Shown one piece after another: positions 10,572 through 21,005 of a stretch of DNA of 64,000 nucleotides. The stretch comes from Magicicada septendecula (lineage: Eukaryota; Arthropoda; Insecta; Hemiptera; Cicadidae): assembly GCA_034769895.1 (NCBI GenBank), contig JAWRYS010001471.1:310001-374000 (forward strand). Reading direction: 5' to 3'. The notes beneath the pieces are model-generated. The model was not told the origin of the DNA and ran no database searches. It saw nothing but the letters and a program-made list of their open reading frames with translations. A program made the translations under genes and the position numbers. Numbering within the stretch: position 1 is the first letter of the stretch; each line of letters opens with the position of its first letter.

Positions 10572-12215
10572 TGTAACGGTACAATTCAGCCCACCTAATA
10601 TTTTGGGAGACATAAACATAAATACAAATAATAAGGGAAAATTTTATTGGAAACAAAAGAATAAATAATAATTGTAAAATATTATTCACAAATTATAACG
10701 ACGGAATATGAAAGGAGTGAAATAGTGTCAAGGTCAACTCCAGATGCATGAGGAACAGTTATTTTTAGCTACGTGACCTATGTAAGTCAGAGGTCACGCC
10801 ATATGACGTCAGTGCAAAACGTCACTTGGAATGTAAGGCGTGGATGCAGCATCGACAGCGTTCTGCGTTGAGAACAAAGGCAGTCGGCCATGAACATCTA
10901 AGGACAACGGACGCGAGCCGTTCGTGCGTCCGCCGGCTGAGCACAGTTTTCGTCTCGTCCTTGTTATTTAGATTGGAGTAACTGTTATTTTGTTTAAAAG
11001 AAGAAGAAAAAACTGTGAAAGAAAGTGAAATGTAAGGAGTAAACGGGAGTGCGTGGAATAAGGGGAGTCGTTTGGAGGATGGTCAGATAAGTAACAGACA
11101 AATATAAATAAAATCCAAATTAAATAAATAATAAAAATGGTCATCTAAATTACATATATGTATACATAAAAAATATGAGCTCAAAAAGGGGAATCAAAAA
11201 ATAAAAAGAATGTACCGTGTGAAACTGCATGAGTGTTAACCAAATACACTGTACTCACCGTCTATGGCTTTTTTTCCGTGATGTTTTTTCCAGTTTACAT
11301 GTTTCAAGGCACTTGCCTCATCATCAGAACTTATAAAATCAATCTATGTCATAAATAATGACATTTGTCAAAATATTAAAAACACAATACGGCAATTAAA
11401 CTATGTACATAAATTCGCTTTAAAAATGTTCGGTGTGCCTTGCAAGACAACACGCGCCGTAGTACGCGTACTACGTAAGTAGTACGGCGCGTGTTGTCTT
11501 GCAAGGAACACCGACCATTTTTAAAGCGAATTTATGTACATAGTTTAATTGCCGTATTGTGTTTTTAATATTTTGACAAATGTCATTATTTATGACATAG
11601 ATTGATTTTATAAGTTCTGATGATGAGGCAAGTGCCTTGAAACATGTAAACTGGAAAAAACATCACGGAAAAAAGCCATAGACGGTGAGTACAGTGTATT
11701 TGGTTAACAAACACGTGGCTTGGGACTACAATTGGATTTATTCCATTTAATTCAAAATGCATGAGTGTGTGTGTGTGTGGAGGTACCTAATTAATATCTA
11801 AGAAATGCTGGTTTGTGGGTTCATTGTGGATGATTTTGATAAATGATTTAATTGTCAATTCTATTTGCGTTTATAATATAAAAGGAAAAAATTTATTAAT
11901 CATGTTAGATTAATAGTTCATGAATGAACAAATGTTTTCTTTGTGTTTTAAGGGAAAGTTTAATGTATGATTGTTGATGAAACTACTGTAATAAAAGGTA
12001 ATAGTATTTGTGAACAAATAATCAATTCATTTACTAAAATAATCCTATTCTGTCTTCCAAATACGCCTAGAAAGGACCTTGGCTTAACTTCGGGTAAGTA
12101 AGAAATGATACAGTTGGCAGAAATTAAAGATGGCGACACAAAAATAGTCGCACACACAGATGATTTTTAGTAAACAAATGTAAAGTAAAATTGTAAGTAA
12201 GAAGTTAACTTTACA
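10572..12215 (+). repeat. element C 5' LTR (with foldback insertion)
   Basis: TGTAACGG...TTTACA. Without the 521-bp foldback insertion and its duplicated target it is about 1.1 kb. The segment 10840-10960 is GC-rich with CGTCGACAG-like and TGACGTCA-like sites, as expected for a promoter-bearing U3. Confidence 0.65.
11237..11757. mobile_element. foldback element 1, Penelope-like terminal repeats
   Basis: Two nearly perfect inverted arms of about 230 bp (about 11237-11463 and 11480-11708) surround a short centre rich in GTACTAC. A tail of about 49 bp without partner follows (11709-11757). The flanks share TGCATGAGTGT (11226-11236, 11758-11768), an 11-bp target duplication, and the site is uninterrupted in the sister LTR at 17.5 kb. 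Each arm carries CTGATGA, a hairpin (AGGC/GCCT) and GAAAC. Inverted pseudo-LTRs, a one-sided tail, long variable duplications and hammerhead-type motifs are known traits of Penelope-like elements. There is no coding sequence. Confidence 0.75.
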
Positions 12216-12217
12216 AT

Positions 12218-12236
12218 TGGTGCTCGAACAGCAGAC
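12218..12236 (+). other. element C primer-binding site
   Basis: TGGTGCTCGAACAGCAGAC starts two bases after the LTR end. A TGG start immediately after a 5' LTR is the complement of a tRNA CCA end. The tRNA was not identified. Confidence 0.6.
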
Positions 12237-12417
12237 ATTTACATAATTAAAGTTATGTAAATATAGGCCTACTCGGAAGAACAGAATGGTTGTTTAAGGT
12301 AACAAAATAAAATATAAATAAATGTAGGTATGATGTTGTAGTAATGTAAAGTGCTGAGGAGGTTATTATTTGTTCATGTTTGTATTGTAAGTAATGATTA
12401 AGTATTAACTGATTAAA

Positions 12418-14058
12418 ATGGCTAAGGAACAAGTAAACGATATAGATTTTGTGTGGGACGAATGGGAATACGAATTTAGAAGTATTGCGGATAAAATGAC
12501 GGAGGATGAGTGGTGTCATGGGGATGATAATTTGAGACGAATGGAAGAACAAGAAGAGGGAATATTCGCTGCAATTAAAAGGCATAGTGATGATACTATT
12601 ATTGGTAGTGAGATGACAAATAATCAAGGTAAAATAGTTGAAGTGATAAAGGTAGAAAATAAGACAGTGAATGATGATAGTGTAGTGATAGTAGAAAATG
12701 GTAGAGAGACAGATCAATTTAACGAGAATAAAGACAATCAGGCAGCAGATAATAAGGTAAGTAATGATGATATGAGTGAATCAGATTATAAGATGCATAT
12801 GGTGAATAGGATGATGATGATGTGCAATGAGATAAAGAAATGTTTGGATGAAAGGGGGAAAAGGATTTCGATGGACTGATGGATAAGGGTTTCGATATGA
12901 TGAATAAATGGTTTGACGAGATGGACAAAAAGTGGGATAAATTATTGCGGAAACCAGATAGACAGATAAATTAAAAGAAAATAAAGAAAGTAACCTAAAC
13001 CAAGTAAGCGATCCTGATAATGGACGAGATAGTGCTATTAGTTTAAGTACAGATAAAATAATCGATGACAAGTTAAGTGCAAATGGAAATAACGAAGTAA
13101 CAGACGACATTGGTGTCAATACAGGTGAGAATAATGATGATATGATGACGAAAAATAATTAAATAATTAACGAGGTAAGTGATAGTTATAAAAATGAATT
13201 AACAAGTAGTAGTGGTAAGATAGTTGAAAACGAGGTATTTAAAGGTGATACAGTGAAAATTAATAGTAGTGATGAGAATATAGAGACAGTAAGGGGTAGT
13301 AAGAGAGTAATGGGAGTAGGGGGTTGTAAAGGGGTAGAAACAAGTGTTTATAAGTTAGAGAGAGAGTATGAAGAGAGTTATTTTGTGGATATGAGGCAGA
13401 GGGTAAATTTTCCCCGGGTTTATTGTGAACCAAGGTGTTCACTGTTGTTGTTGAAGGGCGAATGTCCCTTAGAGGAAGACATGGTGTCTTCAAGTTGTTC
13501 CCTGAGTTTTGGTGGTGTTCCTGGAAAAGCCAGGAGGTGTTTTAATGTAGTAGTACCCTCTGCATGGGATAATAGAGAAAGTGTGAAATGAGAGTTATGA
13601 TGAGAGGTATTTTGAGAGAGTTGTATTTTGATAGTAAGATAGAGTTGTTTGAGGTTGGTAGAAGGTATAAAGAATTAGTAGAGAAGTTAGATATAGAGAG
13701 AGCTGATAATTATATTGAGTACTTACCTTGTGATGTAAATAGTGCAGCAAATGATGATAAGGTTGATGCTATTGAGTACTTACCTGGTGACGTAACTGAT
13801 ATAGCAGCAGATGATAATAATGATGAAATTATAATTTACCTAATTGTGACAAATCATACTAAGGGCGACTTGACTATACTCGATGGTGACAAGTTATATG
13901 ATGTAATAATATGGAATAATCCTGTTGATTATTATGATATTGTGGAAAAATATGAGAATTTAAATAGTCATTATATTGATAGAAATAATATAATGTATTT
14001 AATAAAAAAGGAATTGTGTAGACGTAAGACAAGATTATTATTCGATAATGGAGGGTAA
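12418..14058 (+). pseudogene. element C internal coding region, unrecognised (fossil)
   Basis: The region opens with an acidic 153-residue frame (MAKEQVNDIDFVWDEWEYEF at the start) rich in Asp, Glu and Asn. It ends with a 156-residue frame holding two copies of a YLPxDV-type motif (EYLPCDV, EYLPGDV). No capsid, zinc finger, protease or polymerase domain is recognisable, and it is not visibly related to the gag of A or D. It lies where gag sits in those elements. It appears to be a broken long coding region, about three or four breaks. Its function is unknown. Confidence 0.4.
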
Positions 14059-14544
14059 ATATTTTATTGTTCATGAACATTTAATTATGTGAATAGGGGG
14101 TTCTAAAATGGATTGTATTATGAAATGATTTGTGGTAAACTATAACGAATAATAATTTGGTTTGTACATACTTTTGTGTTGATGTTAAATGTAATGATGT
14201 AGCAAGGTGAAGTATGCTTAACTTTGTGAATTTTGTTAAAGTAATTAAATGTGTTTGATGAAATAGTTGAAATAATTTGAAAGGAGATAACAAATGAAAT
14301 GTTGTATAAGAATGTTGATAATAAAGTTGAAATTTTGAGAATTTAACGGTATAGTAAAGGATAAATAATTGATGGTTGATTAGTAAAAAGATTCAATAGA
14401 AAGTTCAAGTTGTAATGTTTATAATTTTATATGCAAATTTAAAGGTGAATTGTTTATTTTGATGTAATAATCTCAATGTTAGTTACGTGTGTGTTATGTT
14501 TTATTATTATGTGTTATGTAAGTGTAGGGATCTTAAACATGTAA

Positions 14545-14955
14545 TTGTATGTTTTAAATAGATTCCCCACATTTCGGGTGGTCCCGGCCTTACCAGCCCA
14601 GACCGTGGTTTTGGATGACAACCAGTTGTTGGCAGACTTATTGTAAAACTGACCATGGTTGGTTGCCTTTGAAATTGGTGTAATTTAGAAATTAACAGGG
14701 GGTTTTCATCAGGGGAATCACTATAACTTTGGAACAGCGGCTACCACCGAAGGGGGTGATAGTACCGTATTAAGGGCATATGAATCATTATAGTAGGATT
14801 ACTGGTGTCCTCGGACATCAGTAATGCCGAATATTTATATAACGCCGAAGCAAGAACGGTGTAAGCAGCATTTGCACCCTAATAAAATTCAGTTCTTGTG
14901 GATGCAAATGGGCGCTACAGTCCAACATCAGTAAGCAATAGAGTGTGTGGAAAGG
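14545..14955 (+). other. conserved non-coding 3' block, copy in element C
   Basis: About 400 bp starting near GATTCCCCACATTTCGGG are strongly conserved with 33228-33625 in element A (by eye well above 85 percent) while the neighbouring sequence is not. It includes GGTCCCGGCCTTACCAGCCC, CGAAGGxGGTGxTAGT, a GTGTCCTCGGACATCAGTAA stretch and a TTTGCACCC...TGCAAATG pairing. There is no long open frame. Candidate roles are packaging, export or 3'-UTR structure. Confidence 0.6.
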
Positions 14956-15805
14956 AGCTGGCCGTTACAAGCCAGGGGCATAAATACAGCATTTATGCAA
15001 CAAGGTAAATGCCTTACACAGTTTACCCATCAGGTGATTTACCTAATTGTAACTGGGTAAAGGGGGGATATTAGATAATGATTGAGAAGGAGGTTACTAA
15101 ATTGCTAGTAATGAATTATTGAGAATAAAAATGAGTTATTGAATATGAAAATGAATTATGTTGATGATGTAGTTTACCTGATGAGGTAACTAAATGATTT
15201 TGTATTGATTTAAGGAGTATTATGATAATTAAAGATGATTAACAAATTTAAGTAGATAATAATTTGTTCTGATGTAGTTGATTTAAATGTATTTTATTCT
15301 ATATAAGAATTTTATTAATGAATTTAATTATTTTGAAATGTGAATTATATAATGGAAGGTATTTGTAATGTTGTAATGGGAAATGTTTATTTAAATTCTG
15401 ATGGGATTCAGGGAAACATTTTGAGTTTTGGAATAAGAATTAACTAGAGAAGGGTATACAGAATGTTGGTATTGAAGTTTAGAGGTTATATATTATATTC
15501 AGTATGTATCCATGTATATGTTAGAGGTTAAGAGGAAAAAACCAGTGCTTCTTAACGCAAACCAGCACAGCTAAGGGGAACCAGATCAGTTAGGGATATG
15601 TATTATGCAAGGCCACTATTTGATATTTTTGATTTGATGTTTCAGTGTCTGGTGATGCTGTGGCGGCGGTCCTGTGCTGGCTTCCACGTCAGAACAGGGG
15701 CGTCAAGTGCCTGTCTGGCCTTGCGGTGTTGGGATCTCGAAAGGGAAGTCCATATCTTGTATAATGTTTTCTGAATGGGTATTAGCATTCAGAAAACGAG
15801 CTTAT
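14956..15805 (+). other. element C 3' internal non-coding sequence
   Basis: AT-rich, then a GC-rich part at 15650-15740. The phrase GCGGTGTTGGGATCTCGAAAG recurs in related form in element A near 55950 (ACGGTGTTGGGATCTTGCA), so both elements share this 3' end as well. A TTCTGAATG...CATTCAGAAAAC hairpin at 15768-15800 parallels a hairpin just before the 3' LTR of A. Confidence 0.5.
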
Positions 15806-17445
15806 TTTTTTTTTTTGAATTTATACGAATCATATTTTTATTGATTTCAAAAAAAGTAATTTTAAAATAATTTAATTTATGAATTTGCAATGCTTTTATA
15901 CTGATTTTATTACTTTAAGATGCTTTTAAAATACTTTGAAATAAATTAGCCGTGAATCTAGTTCAACGTGCTTTTTATTGAATCTAGTTCAACGTGCTTT
16001 TATTTACTTGTGATTTGTTTCATGTATACTACAGTATAAGTCTCTAAGTAATTCAATGTTAATATTTATATAGCGCTTGTTATCTACGTCTAATTCTTAC
16101 CTATTGATTATTACTTAAGCTTGTACGTGTTATACAGATTATCACAATATGAATGTTTCTTATCAATTTAGAGTCTCTGGTTTATCGGCATCTGAATTAA
16201 TTTAACTTTACAATGATTTTAAAAGAAAAGAAAAGTAATCTTTTGAGAAGTGTATAAATTGTTTTTGACTTTCCTGGTACTGAAGATCGTGATGAGGTCC
16301 TCCTGGAATCCCTCGGTGTCCTGGTCCAATCGGCTAGTGGCGATGATTTCCTCTGCGTCTTGGGTTCCCAGAAAAGAGTTCGGGAATCAGCAACACTCCT
16401 CCTTCTGCAACTGTTGATGGTTTAACGTCTGTGGTTTTAACGTCTGTAACTGCTTCAGGCCCTCGGTCCGGTACACGCTGCACTCCTGGTGTGTGTATTT
16501 CGTCTCGTGTGTCGCTCTGCTACGTCAGTTCTTCAGCTCGTACCACGTACTAGACGGCCTCGTTCTGTTGTACTCTTGGTGTGACTTCACGTAGTATATA
16601 CTTGATCTCTTACATGCGTACGCCAACAGGTTAATGTATTGAGCTGTACGCTTATTTGTTGACAAATAAGAGTATCGTAAGTAGACGTCTTCACTGGTCG
16701 AGTCATTACAGATGAGTTAACTAAGACGATCGTAGGTAGACGTCTTCACACGTCGAGTCTTTTTAGATGAGTGCTTGTGTTCAGACCGAATCTAACGGTT
16801 TGTCCAAATTTTTAGAATAATCTGACTGGCTGAAACACTCCCCCTTCTACTTGTAATTTAATCACCTCAGATCGTGAGAGCGAAAAATAATTCCCACAGT
16901 TTGAGAATTGTTATTATTCTTAATATTCTGAAAAACACTGGATTCAATTTGATGGTCCGGATGTCCGATTGCAATTTGTATTGCGATTATCTTGGCTGCA
17001 AGCCAAGTTATGCTTATTCTAAAATATACCTCTGATTGATAATTTTTATAACTATAACCTATTCAAAGCTCTACCCCGTAGCTCACTCACTATGGGAGTT
17101 ATTTAATAAAATTTATTATCTTTTTTAATCTTTAATTATATGCATTGAAATTTGCACACCCTATTACTAATATTTCGGCAAAGATATTTGCTATTTTGGT
17201 TTCTGCCTATATTTATCGGTTTCCGAAATATTAATAATTTAAAATTAGGGCGTGTCCCTAATTGTTATAACGGTGTGTGCTTACGTAACGCCACCAGACA
17301 TTGCCGTTGGTCGCTGTACAATTCATTTGAATGCTCGCTACAGCACGAGACATGATTCTAACGATTTAAATTTATTTTACATTTGATTTTGAAAACCTTT
17401 TACATATAACTCCAAATCTATGAGATTTGGTAATGTTATAGTATA
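15806..17445. other. unidentified 1.6-kb block in downstream LTR of element C
   Basis: This replaces the outer part expected of the 3' LTR. It begins with a T-run, compatible with a reverse-oriented retroposon tail. It holds a 26-bp tandem pair (GAATCTAGTTCAACGTGCTT at 15954 and 15980) and a 55-bp tandem pair (ATCGTAxGTAGACGTCTTCA at 16674 and 16729), plus a GC-richer stretch at 16270-16620. No target duplication or coding frame was found. It may be an insertion or an independent U3. Confidence 0.4.
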
Positions 17446-17958
17446 TATAAAAAATATGAGCTCAAAAAGGGGAATCAAAAAATAAAAAGAATGTACCGTG
17501 TGAAACTGCATGAGTGTGTGTGTGGAGGTGCCTAATTAATATCTAAGTAATGCTGGTTTGTGGGTTAATTGTTGATGATTTTGATAAATGATTTAATTGT
17601 CAATTCTATTTGCGTTTATAATATAAAAGGAAAAAATTTATTAATCATGTTAGATTAATGGTTGATGAATGAACAAATAATGTTTTCTTTGTGTTTTAAG
17701 GGAAAGTTTAATGTATGATTGTTGATGAAAGTAATAAAAGGTAATAGTATTTGTGAACAAATAATTAATTCATTTACTAAAATAATGCTATTCTGTCTTC
17801 CGAATACACCTAGAAAGGACCTTGGCTTAACTTCGGGGAAGTAAGAAATAATACAGTTGGCAGAAATTAAAGATGGCGACGCAAAAATAGTCGCACACAC
17901 AGATGATTTTTAGTAAACAAATGTAAAGTAAAATTGGAAGTAAGAAGTTAACTTTACA
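17446..17958 (+). repeat. element C 3' LTR, recognisable part
   Basis: AAAAATATGAGCTCAAAAAG through GTTAACTTTACA matches the 5' LTR on both sides of the foldback insertion there and so shows the pre-insertion state. CAAT follows at 17959. Confidence 0.75.
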
Positions 17959-18088
17959 CAATAACAATATTAAGTCTACAGTACAAAGTGGAGATAACAT
18001 AGGGACCAGACATGAGTCCCTATGAGTCCATGATGATACCCTTTGAAAATTTTGTATTCTGTACATTTTCAAAATAGCAAATAAATAT
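17959..18088. repeat. host spacer duplicate S1, copy 2, right part
   Basis: CAATAACAATATTAAGTC and ACAGTACAAAG continue the S1 repeat (compare 5235-5265). The stretch is bounded on the right by element B. Confidence 0.5.
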
Positions 18089-18668
18089 TGTTACGACGGT
18101 CTATTCGATCGTCGTAGGTACAGTGGAAACAAAATAAGTACAAGACACCAATTAAGTCACTAATCACACCTTTAATTGTTATAGTAAAACAGTTCGTAAT
18201 TAACAACACAGTGTCTACAACAAATCAAATGAAATTGTTCATACGCAATAAAATGTCCACTAATATTAAAACACAACTGTATTACAATTATACCGTCCGA
18301 ATATAAAACGCAACACTTCACTAATAACTACTTGAACGTACACCGTAATAACTCGAACCGCTCTGTAAATATCGCACTAATACTCTCGAACCGCACAGTC
18401 AAAAATCTCGCATTGAACTGAAAACTAAGGCCGCGACGCGATGTATTTATAGTTACGCTCACACACCAGAAGCTTCCAAACTGCGTCTTATCTCTCGCGA
18501 ACTACGTAATTGCTGCGGCCTTGACACAGTCCGAGCGCCCGAACGAAGGCTGGCACAGTCGAGAAAATTCTCGCAAAATGCGTTTAGTAGCACGTACACC
18601 ACACACTTACGTCGAGATCTTTCTGGCGCATTCGATAAACGCGTAGATTGTTCTGTGCTGTCGTAGCA
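18089..18668 (-). repeat. element B 3' LTR
   Basis: 580 bp, about 99 percent identical to 21006-21585. Confidence 0.93.
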
Positions 18669-18684
18669 CTGCCCCCTCCTTAAG
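18669..18684 (-). other. element B polypurine tract
   Basis: On the minus strand CTTAAGGAGGGGGCAG abuts the 3' LTR, the position of the plus-strand primer in LTR elements. Confidence 0.8.
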
Positions 18685-18830
18685 CCTGTTCGTCCCGAAC
18701 TGGCAAAGCGTGTTCGAAGTAATACTCGACCAGGCGATCTAGGTGGCCATCCTTGCGAAGGATAATTTTCCCGTTCTCCGAATTCAGTCTCGTGTGATCC
18801 GAACATCACGTTCCCAGGAATGCGAATCTT

Positions 18831-20915
18831 TCACGCAACCACTAGCTTCGCTGGAATCACTCTCGTTGCGTCATGTACTAATGACCTAAATACCACTGGC
18901 TGATCCAAGTTTGTTTGGTTCTCGTCAACAACCTCTTGCGTAACCTCACCTTCAGCCACTTTACCCTCGGCCGCTTCTATCAGCTCAAGAACAAGCAAGA
19001 GTTTTGTCTCGACACCCATAGTTGGCTCTCCAATCACTTCTTTTGTCGTTATACTTATTTGTACTTCCTCTGCTAGTTCTTCCTCCATTTCCGCTTGCAA
19101 CAGGGAGGTTTCCTCTTGACCAGACTTGTTGAATTTTTCTTCGACTAATGCCACTCGCTTAATCGAATGGTTGGTAGACCCTGTCATTTTAGCCATGCAA
19201 AGCTTCATCTTCTCTTGGCCAACTTTCAGGACATTCTCTCTTAAGTCCACAACGAATCCGTAGGCATTCATAATGTCCGTGCCAAGAATCACTTCATCGA
19301 CAATGTCTGCAACGAGCATTTGGTGGCTAAACTCAAGAAGACCCAGGCGTACACGTACGTCTACCTTTCCTAGCACCTTGACGGGGCTTCCAGTCACAGT
19401 CTGTATTGTACAAGAGCTAATTAGAGGATGGCGGTTACAGACTAAGTCAGGGCGCACAATGGACACTGTTGCGCCCGTGTCAACTGTAAATGATGTTGGT
19501 TTACCATCCGCAAATCCATTAACAATCAAGTTTCCACTGATCTTATGTAGCGTGGAAACTGTGTGCTGTTCTGGGCCTTTACTTCTCCAATTGGTGCGAT
19601 CAGTCTCTTCTCTCGGTATATTCTTCTCCCAACAGTCTACCTGTAGATGACCACGTTTTCCACAGTTGTAACATTTCGGTCTTCTGTCTTTTTCAAATCG
19701 TTGCGACTCTCTTGAACTTTTGAATTGTTTGTCCGACAACACTGTTTTTCTGCACCCATCGTAACGGTAATGTGATACAGGGATCTTCTGACTGCAACGT
19801 GATGGCACAAACCCATTAATGTAGCGGGACGCTGACTTGGCAGCTTCAAACTCTAGGGCGTGAACAAGAGCTTCTGAGCTATCTCGGTGTCTTGCCATTC
19901 GTAACACTTGCTGAAGTTCACAATCTCCGATGCCATCAATAAATGTCTGCACCGTAAACCTTATTCGGAAGTCTTCTGGTGCTTCAGGATAGGCCAATCT
20001 AATCAATCTGTCGATACTTGCTTCAAATTCTTGAAGACTTTCCCCGGAACGTTGTCGTCTTGTTCTCAACTGAGCGTAGTACACCTCTCGCAAATGTTTA
20101 TCACCGTAGCGTAATTCTAGAGTTTTTATCAACTCGGCATAGATGTTCTGGCTGTCAGGTGGCACTTTCTGTAGTAGTTCTGCTGCGGGTCCTTTTAATG
20201 CAAGAACAAGTGAAACAGCCTTGTCTTTTTCTGTCCAATTATTTGCGCATGCAGCAGCTTCAAATTGGCGAAGGTACGTTGCCCAGTGACTGCTTCCGTC
20301 AAAGGTTGGAGCTTTGACATGAACTGTCCCTACTGCAGGCAAAGTGACTTTCTCTGTTAACTTATTTTCTGTCTTTATCACTGGTACAGTCTGTTCAGAA
20401 ATTTGTTTTGGTTGAATCTTCATGCACTGTTCGACTTCACTTTTAATTTGTTCTCTTATGTTTGCCATTGAGTTTTCTACTGCAGATATTTTATTTGACA
20501 CAGATTCTTCTATAACAGATATTTTTGTAGACATCGATTCTTCAACAATCAATACAGATTTTTCTACTTCAGCTATTTTTAATGTCATTGACTCTTGTAC
20601 CTCCGATATTTTAGTAACTTGTTTATTAAGCTCACCTCGTAGGATACCCAATTCTGCGGTACTGTGTTCTTGCAACTGTTTCTGCACAGTTTCAAAGAGA
20701 GCTTCCGATTTATCTTTTTGTCTTTCTTCTGTTTCTAGCATTAGTGCTTTCTGACGTTCCTCAGCTTCTTCTCTTTCCTGCCTGCGTTTCTCATCCTGTC
20801 GTTTCTCTGCTTCTTCACTTTCTTGTATTCGTTCTTCTCTTAGTCGTCTTTCTGCTTCTTCCTGTGTCTGCCGCAGCAGTGTTTGTAAAGCTTCCATCAT
20901 CTGACTGGCATCCAT
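18831..20915 (-). CDS. element B gag-protease polyprotein, 694 aa
   Basis: Order: an E/K/R/Q-rich N-terminal coiled coil (about residues 10-170), a gag capsid-like region beginning near PTFDGSSHWATYLRQFE (about 200-365), and a CCHC knuckle CYNCGKRGHLQVDC. A retropepsin-type protease follows with FTVDTGATVSIV and a later ILGTDIMNAYGF, then an acidic tail. It forms virus-like particles in family members; the protease cleaves gag. The start chosen is the first Met after the leader, MDASQMMEALQTLL. The frame is open throughout and belongs to the element described above, not to a host gene. Confidence 0.88.
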   Translation of the reverse strand: MDASQMMEALQTLLRQTQEEAERRLREERIQESEEAEKRQDEKRRQEREEAEERQKALMLETEERQKDKSEALFETVQKQLQEHSTAELGILRGELNKQVTKISEVQESMTLKIAEVEKSVLIVEESMSTKISVIEESVSNKISAVENSMANIREQIKSEVEQCMKIQPKQISEQTVPVIKTENKLTEKVTLPAVGTVHVKAPTFDGSSHWATYLRQFEAAACANNWTEKDKAVSLVLALKGPAAELLQKVPPDSQNIYAELIKTLELRYGDKHLREVYYAQLRTRRQRSGESLQEFEASIDRLIRLAYPEAPEDFRIRFTVQTFIDGIGDCELQQVLRMARHRDSSEALVHALEFEAAKSASRYINGFVPSRCSQKIPVSHYRYDGCRKTVLSDKQFKSSRESQRFEKDRRPKCYNCGKRGHLQVDCWEKNIPREETDRTNWRSKGPEQHTVSTLHKISGNLIVNGFADGKPTSFTVDTGATVSIVRPDLVCNRHPLISSCTIQTVTGSPVKVLGKVDVRVRLGLLEFSHQMLVADIVDEVILGTDIMNAYGFVVDLRENVLKVGQEKMKLCMAKMTGSTNHSIKRVALVEEKFNKSGQEETSLLQAEMEEELAEEVQISITTKEVIGEPTMGVETKLLLVLELIEAAEGKVAEGEVTQEVVDENQTNLDQPVVFRSLVHDATRVIPAKLVVA

Positions 20916-20984
20916 TGTTTTTCGATTAATTACGAATCACACTCGTCTTGTACAAACCGTCCACTGTTTCCACTGTTAACCGTT

Positions 20985-21004
20985 CTATCCCAGTTCTGAC
21001 ACCA
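20985..21004 (-). other. element B primer-binding site
   Basis: On the minus strand TGGTGTCAGAACTGGGATAG lies one base after the 5' LTR end. The TGG start fits a tRNA CCA complement. The tRNA was not assigned. Confidence 0.75.
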
Positions 21005-21005
21005 C

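Larger units (their letters stand above)
10572..17958 (+). mobile_element. non-autonomous Gypsy-lineage LTR element C (fossil)
   Basis: The element begins TGTAACGGTAC and ends TTTACA, with CAAT on both sides and an unoccupied related site near 5235. The shared LTR part (about 11140-11236 plus 11769-12215, against about 17446-17958) differs by very roughly 3-4 percent. A primer-binding site follows the 5' LTR. The interior holds unrecognised reading frames (12.4-14.1 kb) and a non-coding 3' block shared with element A, but no reverse transcriptase or integrase. It is a broken element with a handful of breaks, presumably once mobilised by A/D-type relatives. The outer part of its downstream LTR is not recognisable. 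Confidence 0.72.

Noticed and set aside
12253-12717. 154-residue minus-strand frame opposite element C coding region
   Set aside because: A shadow of the plus-strand acidic frame; Ile/Leu/Tyr-rich composition is the antisense of Asp/Asn-rich codons.
18459-18809. 116-residue minus-strand frame after element B gag-pro
   Set aside because: It mostly covers LTR sequence and recurs from the other LTR at 21376-21672; not treated as a gene.
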